This document shows positions 10,901 through 22,106 of a DNA stretch of 64,000 nucleotides, piece after piece; within the stretch, counting starts at the first letter, position 1; every line of letters starts with the position of its first letter. The position numbers and the translations under genes are program-made. The notes under the pieces were generated by a model, which was given only the letters and a program-made list of their open reading frames with translations, was not told where the DNA came from and did no database searches. The DNA comes from Neonectria sp. B-13 (lineage: Eukaryota > Ascomycota > Sordariomycetes > Hypocreales > Nectriaceae), in assembly GCA_002682825.1 (NCBI GenBank), contig NOKP01000025.1:651393-715392 (forward strand). The letters run 5' to 3'.

Positions 10901-13900
10901 AGCATGAGAGGCGATCATCATGGGGTATGAGCATTGGTGCAAGATCCCGCACGGAGCCGGCGACGCGTGCGGACAGCCGCGCTCCTCCCTCTTCCCACTC
11001 GAGTCGTATGAGTATGAACCCGTTCCGACCTGCGTCTTGGGCCAGCGAATTTGGTAAGCGGCATGTTTCAGCCGAGGTCCAAGGCTCCCAGGCGATGAAT
11101 GATGAGCAAGCACGGCCGGCTTCCATGAGTAAAGAGCGCGAAGAAGTGAAGTGGGAGATCCCAACGCCCATCAGCCACGATAACAGCCCATGGGACCCGT
11201 TCAGGGATACAGATCTAGCCAGGGATGATAGCTCTGAGCACTCAGGTGTCCAATTGGGCGAGCAAAGCCAGCCCCTGCCAGATAGAGCAACGGCAGCAGT
11301 GCCCGCCGCGGCATCTGATAATGACCGAGCCTCTGAAGAGTGGGTGGTTCTATCCCCACAGCCACAGCACGTCCCGATCCGCTTGGGGCCGGGCCAGCCG
11401 GCGGTGGGGGCGCTTCTACAGACGCGTCCCCGGGCGCTTCATGAAACGCCGTTTGCCAGAGGAGCCGCGGTATCCGTTGCCCGGAATCCCGGCCCCAGCA
11501 ACCAGCAGCCGCCCGTGTCTGTGGCTACGAATATGCCTGTTGCTGAGGCGGAACCCCCTAAGCGTAACTCATCCTTCATAGGGCTGCCGCCAATCAGACG
11601 GGGCTCTACTTTTGGCATGACCTCAAAACCCACGCGTCCATCCGCGGCGCGCTTTTCCCTCGACGATTACGACGAGAACGATGATGACGTGACACGCTCG
11701 CGTTTCCCCGGGAATACTAGCACTGCTGACAACGGGCCGGCTCTCGCAATGGCAGAACCCATCGGCACCAATTCTGCAACCTCGCGTCAACAAACCGCCG
11801 CCCATAGCCAGAAGGCGCCTGCAAGGATGGCGTCTGTCCCGGATGAGCAGCAGCCGGCCGTGGCTCCGCAAGAGCAGGCTCGGCCAGACGCTGATGCAGC
11901 GCCAATGCATCCACACGCTCCCAGTCCCAATGTCAAATCGCCGGTCGACCAGCAGCAGCAAAGCTTGTCGTTTGGCGCGCCACCAATGATACCACCAATG
12001 ATACCACCCAACATGGCGGGTAACCCAATCCAGAAGCTCCCCCCTTCGGGTCCCTGGAAACTCGAGGAGAGTCACCTGTCAGAGCCTCTTCACGTCGTCG
12101 CCAGAAATCGCGCAGGGACCGGCGACTCGCAACAACAACCTTATTTTGGATACGACAAAGAGACGGGGGTGACGCTTCCCACCTCCCCGCTGTCGCCCGT
12201 CTCCCCGACGGCGTCCACGTCAACGTCCCAGTCGCTTTCGCTCTCGTTGTCGCAGTCGCTTTCGCAGTCTCAATCACACCCGAGGCCGAGGCAGAAGCCC
12301 TCGGATGTACCTCCGTCGTCTGCGCGTCGGTACCCGGAGCTCTTCACCCGCACCGACCAGCGATCGCGAAGCAACTCCGAGACCAACCCGCTTCCGCCTG
12401 GCCCGCAATTCCCGCCCCGTCATTCACAGGACGCCGCTTCTATCCCCCGCGCCGCCACCGGTGGTCCGGAGTTCGACGCCGCCGGCAGCGAGAGCCACGG
12501 TCGCAGGAAGAGCTCCAACCTTTTTAAGGACTTGGGCAGCCGCTTCGCGAGACCTTCGTCGGTTGAGCCCAGGGCCGAACCGCACCCAATCCAGCAAGCC
12601 AACGACGGCGTCTCGGAATCTAGCATTGCAATGGAAGAGCAGCAGGAACGCAAAAAGGCCGCCCGAGGAAGCTTCCTCTTCAGCCTCCGCGGTCGGCCCT
12701 CGATGGACCGCCCGGAGCAGAGCAGAGACGCCGCCCCAACTCCGCCCCCTGGCCAAACGCCGCATCCGGCTCCCATTGGCCAGGACCAGCTGAGGCCGGA
12801 GTCGCCTCAATCCGAGCGCAGGCTGTCTCGCTTCGGCACTGGACTAGGAGCCGTGGCCGGCGCGCAGTTCAAGGGCAAGTCCAATGCTACCCTGCGCTCG
12901 TCCACCTCCAGTTTAGTCAACGAGCCCGGAAGTGCCGCGAACAGCACGTCGCCGTCGAAGAAGCGTTTCTCTACCGCCCGCTCTGCCATCGGGGGCATCC
13001 TCCACCGTCCCAGCCTGGACACCGCCCAGAGGCCGGTGATTTCTCACCCCTCGCGGCCCACTACGGGCACCCAGACGCTCGAGCAGCCAGGCTCCATGGG
13101 TCCTCCGCCGCCGCCTGGTGGGTTCGTGCGGAGCAACACCGCGGGTCCTGCGCCGTATGGAGCGCCGGTCATGTCTGGGGGATCTGGAGGGTCGGCGCCG
13201 GCACCGGATAGTCCGGAACGGCGTAAGAGGCGGGGTTCTGCGGCGGGTTTGATATCTGGGTTCCTGGGACACGGGAAGAATCGACCCCAGTCTCAGGACG
13301 GCGCTGTTGTTCCGCCTGCGGGTCAGTTTCCACCAGGTCAGGGGCCTCCTCCGGAACAGGGACCTCCGCCGGGACAGGCGTCTCACTTGCAACTGCGTCC
13401 GTCGCAGAACCCCCTTGGACAGCACCCGCCAGGAAAGTCTCTGTTGGGGCGGGCTCCTGTTGGACAATCGCCGCTCGGACAGCCTCCCCTAAGACAACCT
13501 TCCCTCGCACAACCCCATCAAGGTCAACTGCCCCCAGGGCAACTCCAGGGCCAGTTCCCTCAAGGCAGCCAAGGACAGCTGCCTCCAGGACAGCAAGCCC
13601 CCAATCAACTACGTCCTCAGGGTAGTAGAGGGCAGCTTCAGGGCCAGTTCTCTCAAGACAACCAAGGACAACCTCCTTCAGGACAACCTGCTCATAACCA
13701 ACTACGCCCTCAGGGCAGTCAAGGGCAGCTTCAAAGCCAATTCCCTCAAGGCAACCAGGGTCAGCCACCTTCAGCACAGCTTGCTCCCAACCAACTACAC
13801 CCTCAAGGCAGTCAAGGGCATCTTGGAGGCCAGATCTCTCAAGGCAGCAAAGGGCAACTTCAGGGCCAGTTCACACAAAGCAACCAGGGTCAGCCTCCTC

Positions 13901-16900
13901 CAGGACAGCCTGGCTCTAACCAACTATCCCGAGGCGGTCATGCCCACCTTTCTCCAGAGCAGTTGCAAGGGCACTTTCCCCAGCGAAATCAGGGACAGCC
14001 TCCAGCAGGACAGCCTCCGCCAGCAAAGACTTCTCCTGGCCAATCTCCTTTGAGGCAGCAAGTTCCGGCGCAAATTCCTCCAGGCCAACTTCCTCAAGGA
14101 CAGCATTCTCCTGGTCAACTACCTCGAGGGAATCAGGGGCAAGTCTCTCCAGTGCAGTCTCCGCTCAATCAAGTTTCTCCTGGTCAATTCTCTCCCGGGC
14201 AGGTTCAAGGGCAATTCTTTCGAGATAACCAAGGACAATCTGCCGTCAGACAGGCGCCCATAGAACAGGCTCCTCCAGGTCAACCTCCTCTCAGGCAGCA
14301 CTCTTCAGGGCAGGTTATCCCAAGCCAATCTCCCCTTGGGCAACACCCTTCCGGCCAGGTTCATCCAGGTCAATCTCCTCTGGGATATCATCCTTCAGGC
14401 CAATTTCCTCCAGGGCAGCTTCCTCTCGGGCAGACCTCTCCAGGCCAATCACCAGTCGGACAACATCCTCAAGGACAATTCCCTCCAATGCAATTTCCTT
14501 CGGGACAAACATCCCCAGTGCCTCAGTCCCCAACGCACCCACCAATGCTACGACGGATGACAGGAAGTGAGTCCCTTGATTCTCAGGCCCAGAACTCACC
14601 TGAACGGCCTTCGTCGAGTGATCCTACATTTGCGGAACCTGGTCGAGGATTTGGAAATACTGAGACGAATCAGTCGGAAGTATCTTTGCTCCAGCCTCGG
14701 CCGTCGCCCTTGCGACAAGAATCCATGACGCCGAAGGGGTCTCCTGCGGTGTCAAGCCTTCCTGGATCGCCAGATCCGTTAGGCAATTTCAAGCCAGCTC
14801 TGAATGATGATTCCTTGGCGATGCGTTCCGGCTCTCATGGGATGACTACTGTTCCGGTTCCACACGCCTTACCTCAGGCTTCCAACCAATCCGTCGGCGA
14901 GGTCTTCCAAGGCGGTGCCGATATCGCACAGGCGCAACGACCTGGACTGGGTTCACCCAGCTTCTCGTGGACGTCTGATGACAGGACTGGCCATGCACAC
15001 CAAGAGAGCATCAATCGCGACGACCTGCCCCAATCCCCAGTTTCGACAGTCTCAAAGACGGGGCCGCCATCCATAGCCGACTCCAGCATGGGCCAGAGTC
15101 CTCAACTTGCATCGACGGCAACTTTGAGCGCCCGGGGCTCTCAACCCGGCACGCCTTCACTGTCTGCAGCATCTAACTCGCCGCCACTGCAACAACAAGG
15201 GCTCGGAACACGCATGGTAGCTCCACAGCAGCAGAATGCTCCATCCGGTTCATTCCAGCAACAACAGCAGCACCAGCAGCAACAGCAACAGCACCAGCAG
15301 CAACACCAGCAGTTTCAGCCTCAGCCTCAGCAACGGGTGAACCCCCAACAAGGTGGCTACCAGGTTCGTCCTGGCCAGCAAACTCCCAGCCTCCATGGGG
15401 CTCCCAGCTTCCAGACCATACCAAGTCCATCGTCGCAGGTTTCTGTACCTTTCTCACGAAATTCGATGCAAATGCCGACCCCTCTGGGGCCTCAAGTGCC
15501 GCCGAAGGATGGCTCGGCTCCTCCTGGATCCCAGCCACCGATGAATGTGCCAGTTCGACAAGACAGTCCCGCATCTAAGTGGAGGGGCCTGAGAAATCGA
15601 ATGTCTGGTCAGATGGGACCTAAGCCACCGCAGGCTCACGGAAAGCCGGAAGGCGGGGAGAAGAAGGCGAGCAAACTGCTCGGCGCCTTCAAGCGAAGCT
15701 CCAAGGTTCCTCAGCAGGGACAGACTCCTCCTTCAGGCTTCATGCAAGCACAACAAGGAATGCCTCAACAGGGAATGCCTCAACAGGGAATGCCTCAACA
15801 GGGAATGCTTCAACAGGGAGTGCTTCAACAGAGGTTTCCCCAAGGTGTTCCGAATATGCAACAGCAGATGCAACCTGGACAGCAGATGCATCCTGGACAG
15901 CAGATGCATCCTGGACAACAGCAACAGCAAATGTATTCTGGGCAACAAATGCAGCCTGGACAGATGCAGCCTGGACAACAGATGCAGTCTGGACAACAGA
16001 TGCAGCCTGGACAACAGATGCAGCCTGGACAACAGATGCAGTCTAGACAACAGATGGCCCCTGGACAGCAAATGTATCCTGGATACCAGATGCAGCCTGG
16101 ACAACAGCAACAACAAATGTCTCCTGGGCAGCAGATGCCTGGACAGCAACAACAGCAGCCGCCTCCAGGGCAGCAATTGCCTAGGCAGCAGTCACAGCAG
16201 TTCATGGGACATCCACAGAGCTATTCCCGGCGGCAATCGTCGCAGTTTGGTAGTCCTCCCATGGGCCAACAACCATTCTCACCAATGACAGCTGCCAGCC
16301 CTCCCATGGGACAACAGCAGTTCCAGCCGACAAATGCTAGTCCACCTCTGGGGCAGCAGCAATCCTCATCGATGACTGCCAGCCCGCCCATGGGCCAGCA
16401 ATATTTTCAGCGGTCGACAACTGCCAGCCCGCCCGTAGGACAGCAGCCATTCCCTCCAAGGACAACTGCTAGTCCTCCCTTGGGACAGCAATCCTTCCAG
16501 CAAACGACTGCTAGCCCACCCATGGGACAGCAACAGTCCCAACCAAGGGCAAATACCAGCCCACCCACGGGACAGCAGCCGTTCACACCGATGACATCTG
16601 CTGTGGGACAGAAGCCTCACCCATCAGGACCACCCGCTGGCCATTCCATGGGACCTCCTGTACAAGCACAGAGACAACCTGGACCCCCCAACCAACCCGT
16701 CAAGACGCTTCGCCAGGCTTCTTCTCAGGGTTTCCAGGGCCCAGCTCGAATTCAGCCACAACAGCAATCACAGAGGTTAAATGAGCCTCAGTACGCCCAA
16801 GTGCCCATCCCACAAGGATATAAGGCTGTCCATGGTGAAGGAACGCTTGTTCCCTCACCGTACAATGTGGGTAAGCATCCGAACCAAGCTCAGTTCGCCC

Positions 16901-18087
16901 AACAGCAGGTCCACAATACCCAACAGATCTATCCCCAGCAGCAGCCTCCTGCTCCGGTAACTGGGCCACCGCTGCTCCAAGGACAACCTCCACCCCAACT
17001 CCAAGTGCCGTCACCACAGCCAACGCCACAGCCGCAGATGCCATCGCCCCAGCCAACACCTCAGCCAGTGCCCCAATTCACCTCCCCGTCGGGTGATCGC
17101 CGTGACAGCGTTGACCCTAGATATCAGACTTATCAAGGGGGTCAGCAGGGACAAACTCCAACATCTCCCCAGAGCAACCCCTTCAATGCTACTCAGCAGC
17201 CACGCCCAGATTTACGACGGTTCGCGAGCGAGAACAGCCAACACAGCGGCAGTGGGAGCGGAAGTGGAAGCGGAAGTGGGAGCGTGAAGAGCAACGCAAG
17301 CCCTAGAGTGCTTTCCAACCCGGTCCCCAATGTGGCTACCCTACGCGTAATAAACGACGCAAGCCCAAGGGTCGTTTCTAACCCGCCCCCCAATGCAGCT
17401 GCTTTGAGCAGTAGGGGTAATGGAACGCCGCCAACTCATCAGCCGCAGTCAAACGGGAACGGGAATGGGTTGGTTAAACCTCAGAGTCCTATCAATGCCG
17501 CTCATCTGCCTATTCCTGGCGTTGGGGCCATTTCACCATCGAGGGAACGAGGACAATCCGAGGGCGACGAAGAGTACAACATGAGAGATGAGCCGCGGCG
17601 TATCTCGTTAAGCCCTCCAGTGGGAGTAGACGGCAAGATCAGCCCGTCGCACTCGCACACATACTCGACCTCTGCAGTTAGCGATGACCAGAGTGTGGAT
17701 ATGAATGCGACCCAGGGCAGGGCAAGAGCCGGGGCCAGTGCCGAGGATATCGTTACACCGCCAATCAACGAGCCAAGACGAGAGTTGAAGAAGGACAAGA
17801 CTAGTGACAGCCAGGAGCATGCACCGTCGCCGGAGCCAATCCGGGAGCCAAGCAACGGAGCACCCGTGAGGAGCAACACACGAAGACTCAACGGAGCTGC
17901 CGAGCTGGAGGATACGGAAGAAGCCCACAGGCGAAAGGTGCGGCTGGAGACTCAGGAGGAGAAAATACATTACAATCCCGACGAAGACTCGGACGGGGAG
18001 GTGCCACCTCCGATGACCGCGACGAGCTATCCAGGACAGGAGTGGAACCCCTACGGGATGCCCGAGTACGGAGAGTGGAACGATTGA
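7913..18087 (+). CDS. Giant repeat-rich conserved fungal protein, function unknown
   Basis: Proposed exons 7913-7959, 8026-10597 and 10861-18087 give 3,281 residues. Intron 1 (66 bp, GTATGA..CTGAC..CTAG) is convincing. Intron 2 (263 bp, GTATTT..GACAG) is less so: it lacks a good branch site, but the downstream frame opens just before its acceptor, and reading through stops at 10609 (876 residues). The N-terminus has a compact basic/acidic module (residues 28-60: VNINRKKTRKWVEAK, then YDGDDWG). A likely helical segment spans about 715-767 (GFKEIMGLSNPAQRI..). The rest is mostly disordered, rich in P, Q, S and G, with tandem repeats between residues about 1690 and 2790. The last 60 residues (RRKVRLETQEEKIHY.., PGQEWNPYG) again look constrained. 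There is no signal peptide, membrane segment or enzyme domain. A cytoplasmic or nuclear scaffold is a guess only. A two-gene model with a second start at 10927 is possible. Confidence 0.65.
13321..14535 (+). repeat. In-frame degenerate PGQ/QGQ repeat tract
   Basis: About 1.2 kb coding for irregular units of the type PPGQ, QGQ, SQGQLQGQF and SPLGQ, about residues 1690-2100 of the giant protein. Units vary from 12 to about 60 nt and are diverged, which suggests old expansion with drift. No frame break is seen. Confidence 0.85.
15252..15335 (+). repeat. CAG/CAA polyglutamine tract
   Basis: Mixed CAG and CAA codons interrupted by a few CAC and TTT codons encode a Q/H-rich stretch, about residues 2338-2365 of the giant protein. 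Confidence 0.9.
15751..15834 (+). repeat. 15-bp tandem repeat coding QQGMP
   Basis: Five consecutive units of the type CAACAGGGAATGCCT, nearly identical in the first four, then a partial unit. They are in frame in the giant protein. The high identity points to recent slippage or unequal exchange. Confidence 0.95.
15865..16155 (+). repeat. 18-bp tandem repeat coding QMQPGQ
   Basis: Runs of CAGATGCAGCCTGGACAA-type units with small in-frame length variants (extra CAA codons), giving QMHPGQ, QMQPGQ and QMQSGQ. Residues about 2540-2640 of the giant protein. Confidence 0.95.
16251..16599 (+). repeat. 33-45-bp tandem repeat coding (T)ASPPMGQQ..
   Basis: About nine imperfect units built on SPPMGQQ followed by a variable F/S, Q/P and T-rich linker (for example QPFSPMTAA), in frame within the giant protein. 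Confidence 0.9.
17245..17283 (+). repeat. Ser-Gly dipeptide-coding repeat
   Basis: AGC/AGT-GGC/GGA/GGG alternation encodes six Ser-Gly pairs and a final Ser, a flexible linker in the giant protein. Confidence 0.9.
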
Positions 18088-20271
18088 GGAGAAGCATCGT
18101 TAGCAAGACTGCTAAACTAGACTGTACATGTACATGGACAACCACACACATCGATGTGGTGGTGTACTCTATCTTGTCCATTTCTTTCTTTGTTTTCTAT
18201 ATGCCTATGGGCTCTCGTTCATTGTGGAAGCAGGAGAAGGAGACACTAAACCAAGCATTTTGCATTGGAATAGTTTGTGTTTTGTTCTTATACTCAGCCT
18301 GGTGTCTAGACCATGGTTCATACATACCCTTGTAAGCTGGAGAATGGCGGAGGATATAATACAGAGAGGGAGGTTGACAAAAGCGAAAGATATCAGTCTA
18401 TTTCAGATCCAAAATACACGCAAGCATACATTCGTAAATGTATACTTTGTTTCTCGAGTCAGACAAGTTGATGTGTCCTGCGTGAGGCAGCGAGCATTGT
18501 TAACAACCATGCTGGGGACTGGCATGGTACTAGCAGTACAGCAAAGGAAAGATACTGCTAGCGGCAGGCACCAGAACCTTTTGCCACGTTGCTCGGAAAG
18601 GAACGTTGGAACGTAGTGGCGAAGAAGCTGACTCTTCGATTCTTCGATGCAGGATGTGGTGGACAAGGTTCAGCCACGAAGGCGCAAGTTGTGATGTCGG
18701 TGGTGTGTGAGTTCTTCTAGGCGCAGCGGCACGATGATGAATGACGGACGACTGACTGATGACGAGGTTGAGCTGGTTGCAGGTGGTAGCGGCCAGCCAA
18801 ATACCAGCACCCTCCAACATTCAGTTAATTCCTTGCAAGAGTGTACATACACAGTAGACTAGATGGTGAGGTTGGGCAGAGATGCACGAATATGGAGTAT
18901 GCCCTTCTTACATCTGACATCTCATTTGCCTACCCTGTATCTGTCATTTAAGTGAGTGGGAATGAAATCGTATCGTGAGATTTTGTCATCTGTTATGGTC
19001 CAAGCTCGCCTCCTCGTGTCAGAGGAGGAATGTCCCATCCCGTCGTCTGACTCTCGGCGTCAGTCCGCTGCAAAAGAGGCTGAACGGGCTGGAAAACGGC
19101 CGTGCGCTTGGATACGTGGAATGCAAGGATCCGCCCGTTCGTACCTGTCATCAGTGAGGTGCCGTCATCTTGGTTGATTGTGCACCTACCAAAGTACTGT
19201 AGCCCGTAAGAAAGGGAAGCGCTGGGGGCGCGTAACTAGGCGATACGACGGGACAGTCGACACACGACAGCGACACGAACACGATCATGGATACGCATCC
19301 GTCCCCTTGCCATGTCATGTCATCCATCTCATCTCATCTCTCGTGGTAATTTATCTCCAACAGGCACCGCAGAAAACCAATTTGTATTTCTTTGCGAATA
19401 TGTTGAACCCTCAACAGCTGAGTAGAAAAAGCCGAACCCATTGGCACAGCCCAAGGGGTAGCGTCGGGCTGGTGGCCTGGAGAGTCGTGGGCAGTTGTGT
19501 GTGTCGATCTCGTGTGTCTCTCTGTCTGGAGTTCACGGGTGTGCCGAGGCGCCTTTTGTCACTCACTCACCCACTCGCTCTCATCAGGGCCGATTGCGCC
19601 AAGTACGAATACAGACGGAGCCAGTGAGGCGGGAATTCGGGCTGCCCCCTGCTGAGCTGGTTCGCTGTCCGTTAGTGTGCCAATGGCTCTGACTGCCCCG
19701 TGGTTCAGGCTTCTGGGATCTAGAGGCTCTAGAGTCTAGACTCGGGCTTCCCAGGCGGTGGCGCGTATTCGTAGGTACATGGTTGTGCTTCGAAGGTGGG
19801 AATAGTACGAGTAAGTATGTGCGAATAGTGCATGCGGATGGAGATGGAGGAGGGGAGAAAGAGGAGAAGGAGGAGTTAGGCAAAGCGGGATAGATCGAGT
19901 CCACCACTAACGAGTCGTATCAACAAGGGAGCGTCGAAAGAACCCAAGTATTTGGTACCCGACCGTCTCGTGTCGCTGCCCTGCGAGAGAGCCAGAAGGG
20001 AGAGAGTCTGTGAGACGGGAGACGGGAGGTACATGGAGCTAAGGTACCCGGCTGCAAATCCCAATGGAGGCAAAAGGCGAGCGGCGCGCCGTTCGCTGAG
20101 ACGCTACATCGGAAAAGGGACTAGCGTATCAGGTAAGCGCCGGGGTCGTGATGGGGTGGCGTCAGCCAGCGACTCGTGGCTGGGACATGGCAACAATGGG
20201 TTCGGCTGGCAAAAGAGTTGGGGCCTCGACCTTTGGGCGGCGGCGGCATCCTTCAGGTCTACTACATAGTG

Positions 20272-20296
20272 CGTAGTGCGTAGCGGTAGCACTACG
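20272..20296. repeat. 8-bp perfect inverted repeat
   Basis: CGTAGTGC (20272-20279) and its complement GCACTACG (20289-20296) flank 9 bp, inside a longer run of TAGTGCG/GTAGTGC copies from about 20262 to 20325. It could be a regulator site or a small hairpin; nothing identifies it. Confidence 0.6.
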
Positions 20297-20692
20297 GTAG
20301 TGCAGTGGTAGGTAGCACGTTGGCACCCGACGTCGTTGGCGCGCACCTCGTTCGTGCTGGGCGTTTTGTTGGTGGCCGTTGGGGGCGTGGCTGTGCCTTG
20401 GGGTGTTGTTTCTCCTGGCTGCACCTTTTGGCGCCTGCGACCTGGATTGCTGGCTTTGCAGCACCACGGACAGGCCCTGTTGGCAGCAGGTTGGTAGGAT
20501 CACGAACGCCGGTACTTCGCACGGGGACGAACACAGCCTTCGTGCGAAGTACTTTCGGTTCTCCTCCCACGAGGCCAGGGGGCTTACGCGCGGGGGAAAG
20601 TACCGATATGTAGGGACCCCTGGTTGCACGAATACCAGTTGGTGCACAGCGTAGCAGCAGTGGCACAATCACGGCACGGTACGAAAAGCACA

Positions 20693-20722
20693 ACACAGCA
20701 CAGCACAGCACAGCACAGCACA
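20693..20722. repeat. (CACAG)n microsatellite
   Basis: A pentanucleotide run of CACAG/CAGCA, about six copies, in noncoding sequence. Confidence 0.9.
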
Positions 20723-21259
20723 TCGATCGCTACAAGGTTTGGGTTGGTTCCGTCCCCTGCTTTGTCCCCTGCTTCCCTCGGTCACTTCTACTTCGTGCAT
20801 TTCTGCTGTACCTCGCCCCCGTCCATCTCAACCTTTTGCTTCTGACTATTTCATCATCGTCACTTCTACGAATACCACCTACCTTTACCATCTCTTGGTC
20901 ATATCGACAACCACATCTCCATCTCCTCTTTTCAATCGTCTCCTCTTCGCCTGCTCCTTCCGGTCCTGGTCCTCCCTCCGGTACTCCCTGCCACCCCTGC
21001 AATCCCGTCCATCGGCTCAGTTAGCGACACGAACCGAACGAGAGAGGCCTCGTACTACCTATCTACTACCTACTCACTATGCTTTCCTTGGCGACCCAGC
21101 CACAATGTCTTTCTCCGCTCACTCTTTAAACCCCCGGTCGCCCCTACGTAGTCCCACAGATTCCGTTCGGTCCGTGGGTCGCGTCCGTCCCTTGCAAGTT
21201 GCGCAGCAGCCGCACTCCTCTCTCTCTCTCCCGCACTCGCACTCCGTCTCTGTTGGTGT

Positions 21260-21320
21260 GATCTGATCTGGTCTGGCTTGGTCTGGTCCGGTCTAGTCTA
21301 GTTTGGTCGGCTCTGGTCTC
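21260..21320. repeat. Degenerate TCTGG/TCTAG pentamer tract
   Basis: About a dozen imperfect pentamers of the types TCTGG, TCTAG and TTTGG in a row, noncoding, starting where the 21105 frame ends. Confidence 0.8.
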
Positions 21321-22106
21321 CCTTTGGAATACCTTAACATGGACCGCCTAGTTCCATAACAGGGACCCCACACCCAAAACACAAGTCAAGCCCATAAGTA
21401 ACAAGGAGGGATGTTTACCAAGGCTGATCCGATTCTTGACCCGAATACTGCATAAGTAGATATCCTACTGCCCTACTACCCTGCCTGACCAATAACCGTA
21501 CCGTTTTATCTAAATCATCTAATGCTAGATATGAGTGAGGCCTGAAGAGTTAAGTTAAGCTGCTGTCTGTCATTGTGAGACTTTAGCCAAGTTACTCGTA
21601 GGGATATGTCTGGGCTTGGGTGACTGAAAAGAGTGGGTCCTTGGGGCCAATTTACATATTTACATATTAGCGGGGGTCCATGTTACAAAATCGGGGGTCC
21701 ATGTTAGAGCAGTCTCCCTTTCGACATCGATTCGTCACTCGTCACTCGCCAAGTCGAGTCAACTCACCACTGACCATCCACCATCCACCATCCAACGCCC
21801 GTCCCGTCCCCGGGGGATCCGCACTTGCCTCCCATCCATCCACTACCCATTCTCTCCCATCTCCGTCTCCATCTGTACTATCTCTCCATCTTTCCGTCCA
21901 TCCTCCATCTCTTCATCCCATTCAAACCAGAACTCATCGCCCTCCCCCCTTTCGACTCCTCCTCCCTCTCTCGCCCATCCCGACCCTCGATTTTGGTGTG
22001 TCGGCTGCCAATTCGACCTGTCCCGACCCGTCACGTCACGTCACCTCTCTCGGGGCCGAGAGCACAAGACATCTACGACTGACACACATACCACGCGCCC
22101 GCCCCG

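Larger units (their letters stand above)
18088..22106. other. 4-kb intergenic region upstream of sec2
   Basis: No gene model supported. The left part is the 3' UTR of the giant-protein gene. On the plus strand, 20735-21100 is strongly pyrimidine-rich, like a fungal leader, and ends in CACAATGTCT at 21105, which opens a 53-codon frame to 21266. A second pyrimidine-rich stretch, about 21720-22106, directly precedes the sec2 start and is probably its leader. Small repeats are listed separately. Confidence 0.5.

Noticed and set aside
15733..16176. Leucine-rich minus-strand frame made of LLSRLHLL units
   Set aside because: It is the antisense reading of the QMQPGQ repeat of the giant gene.
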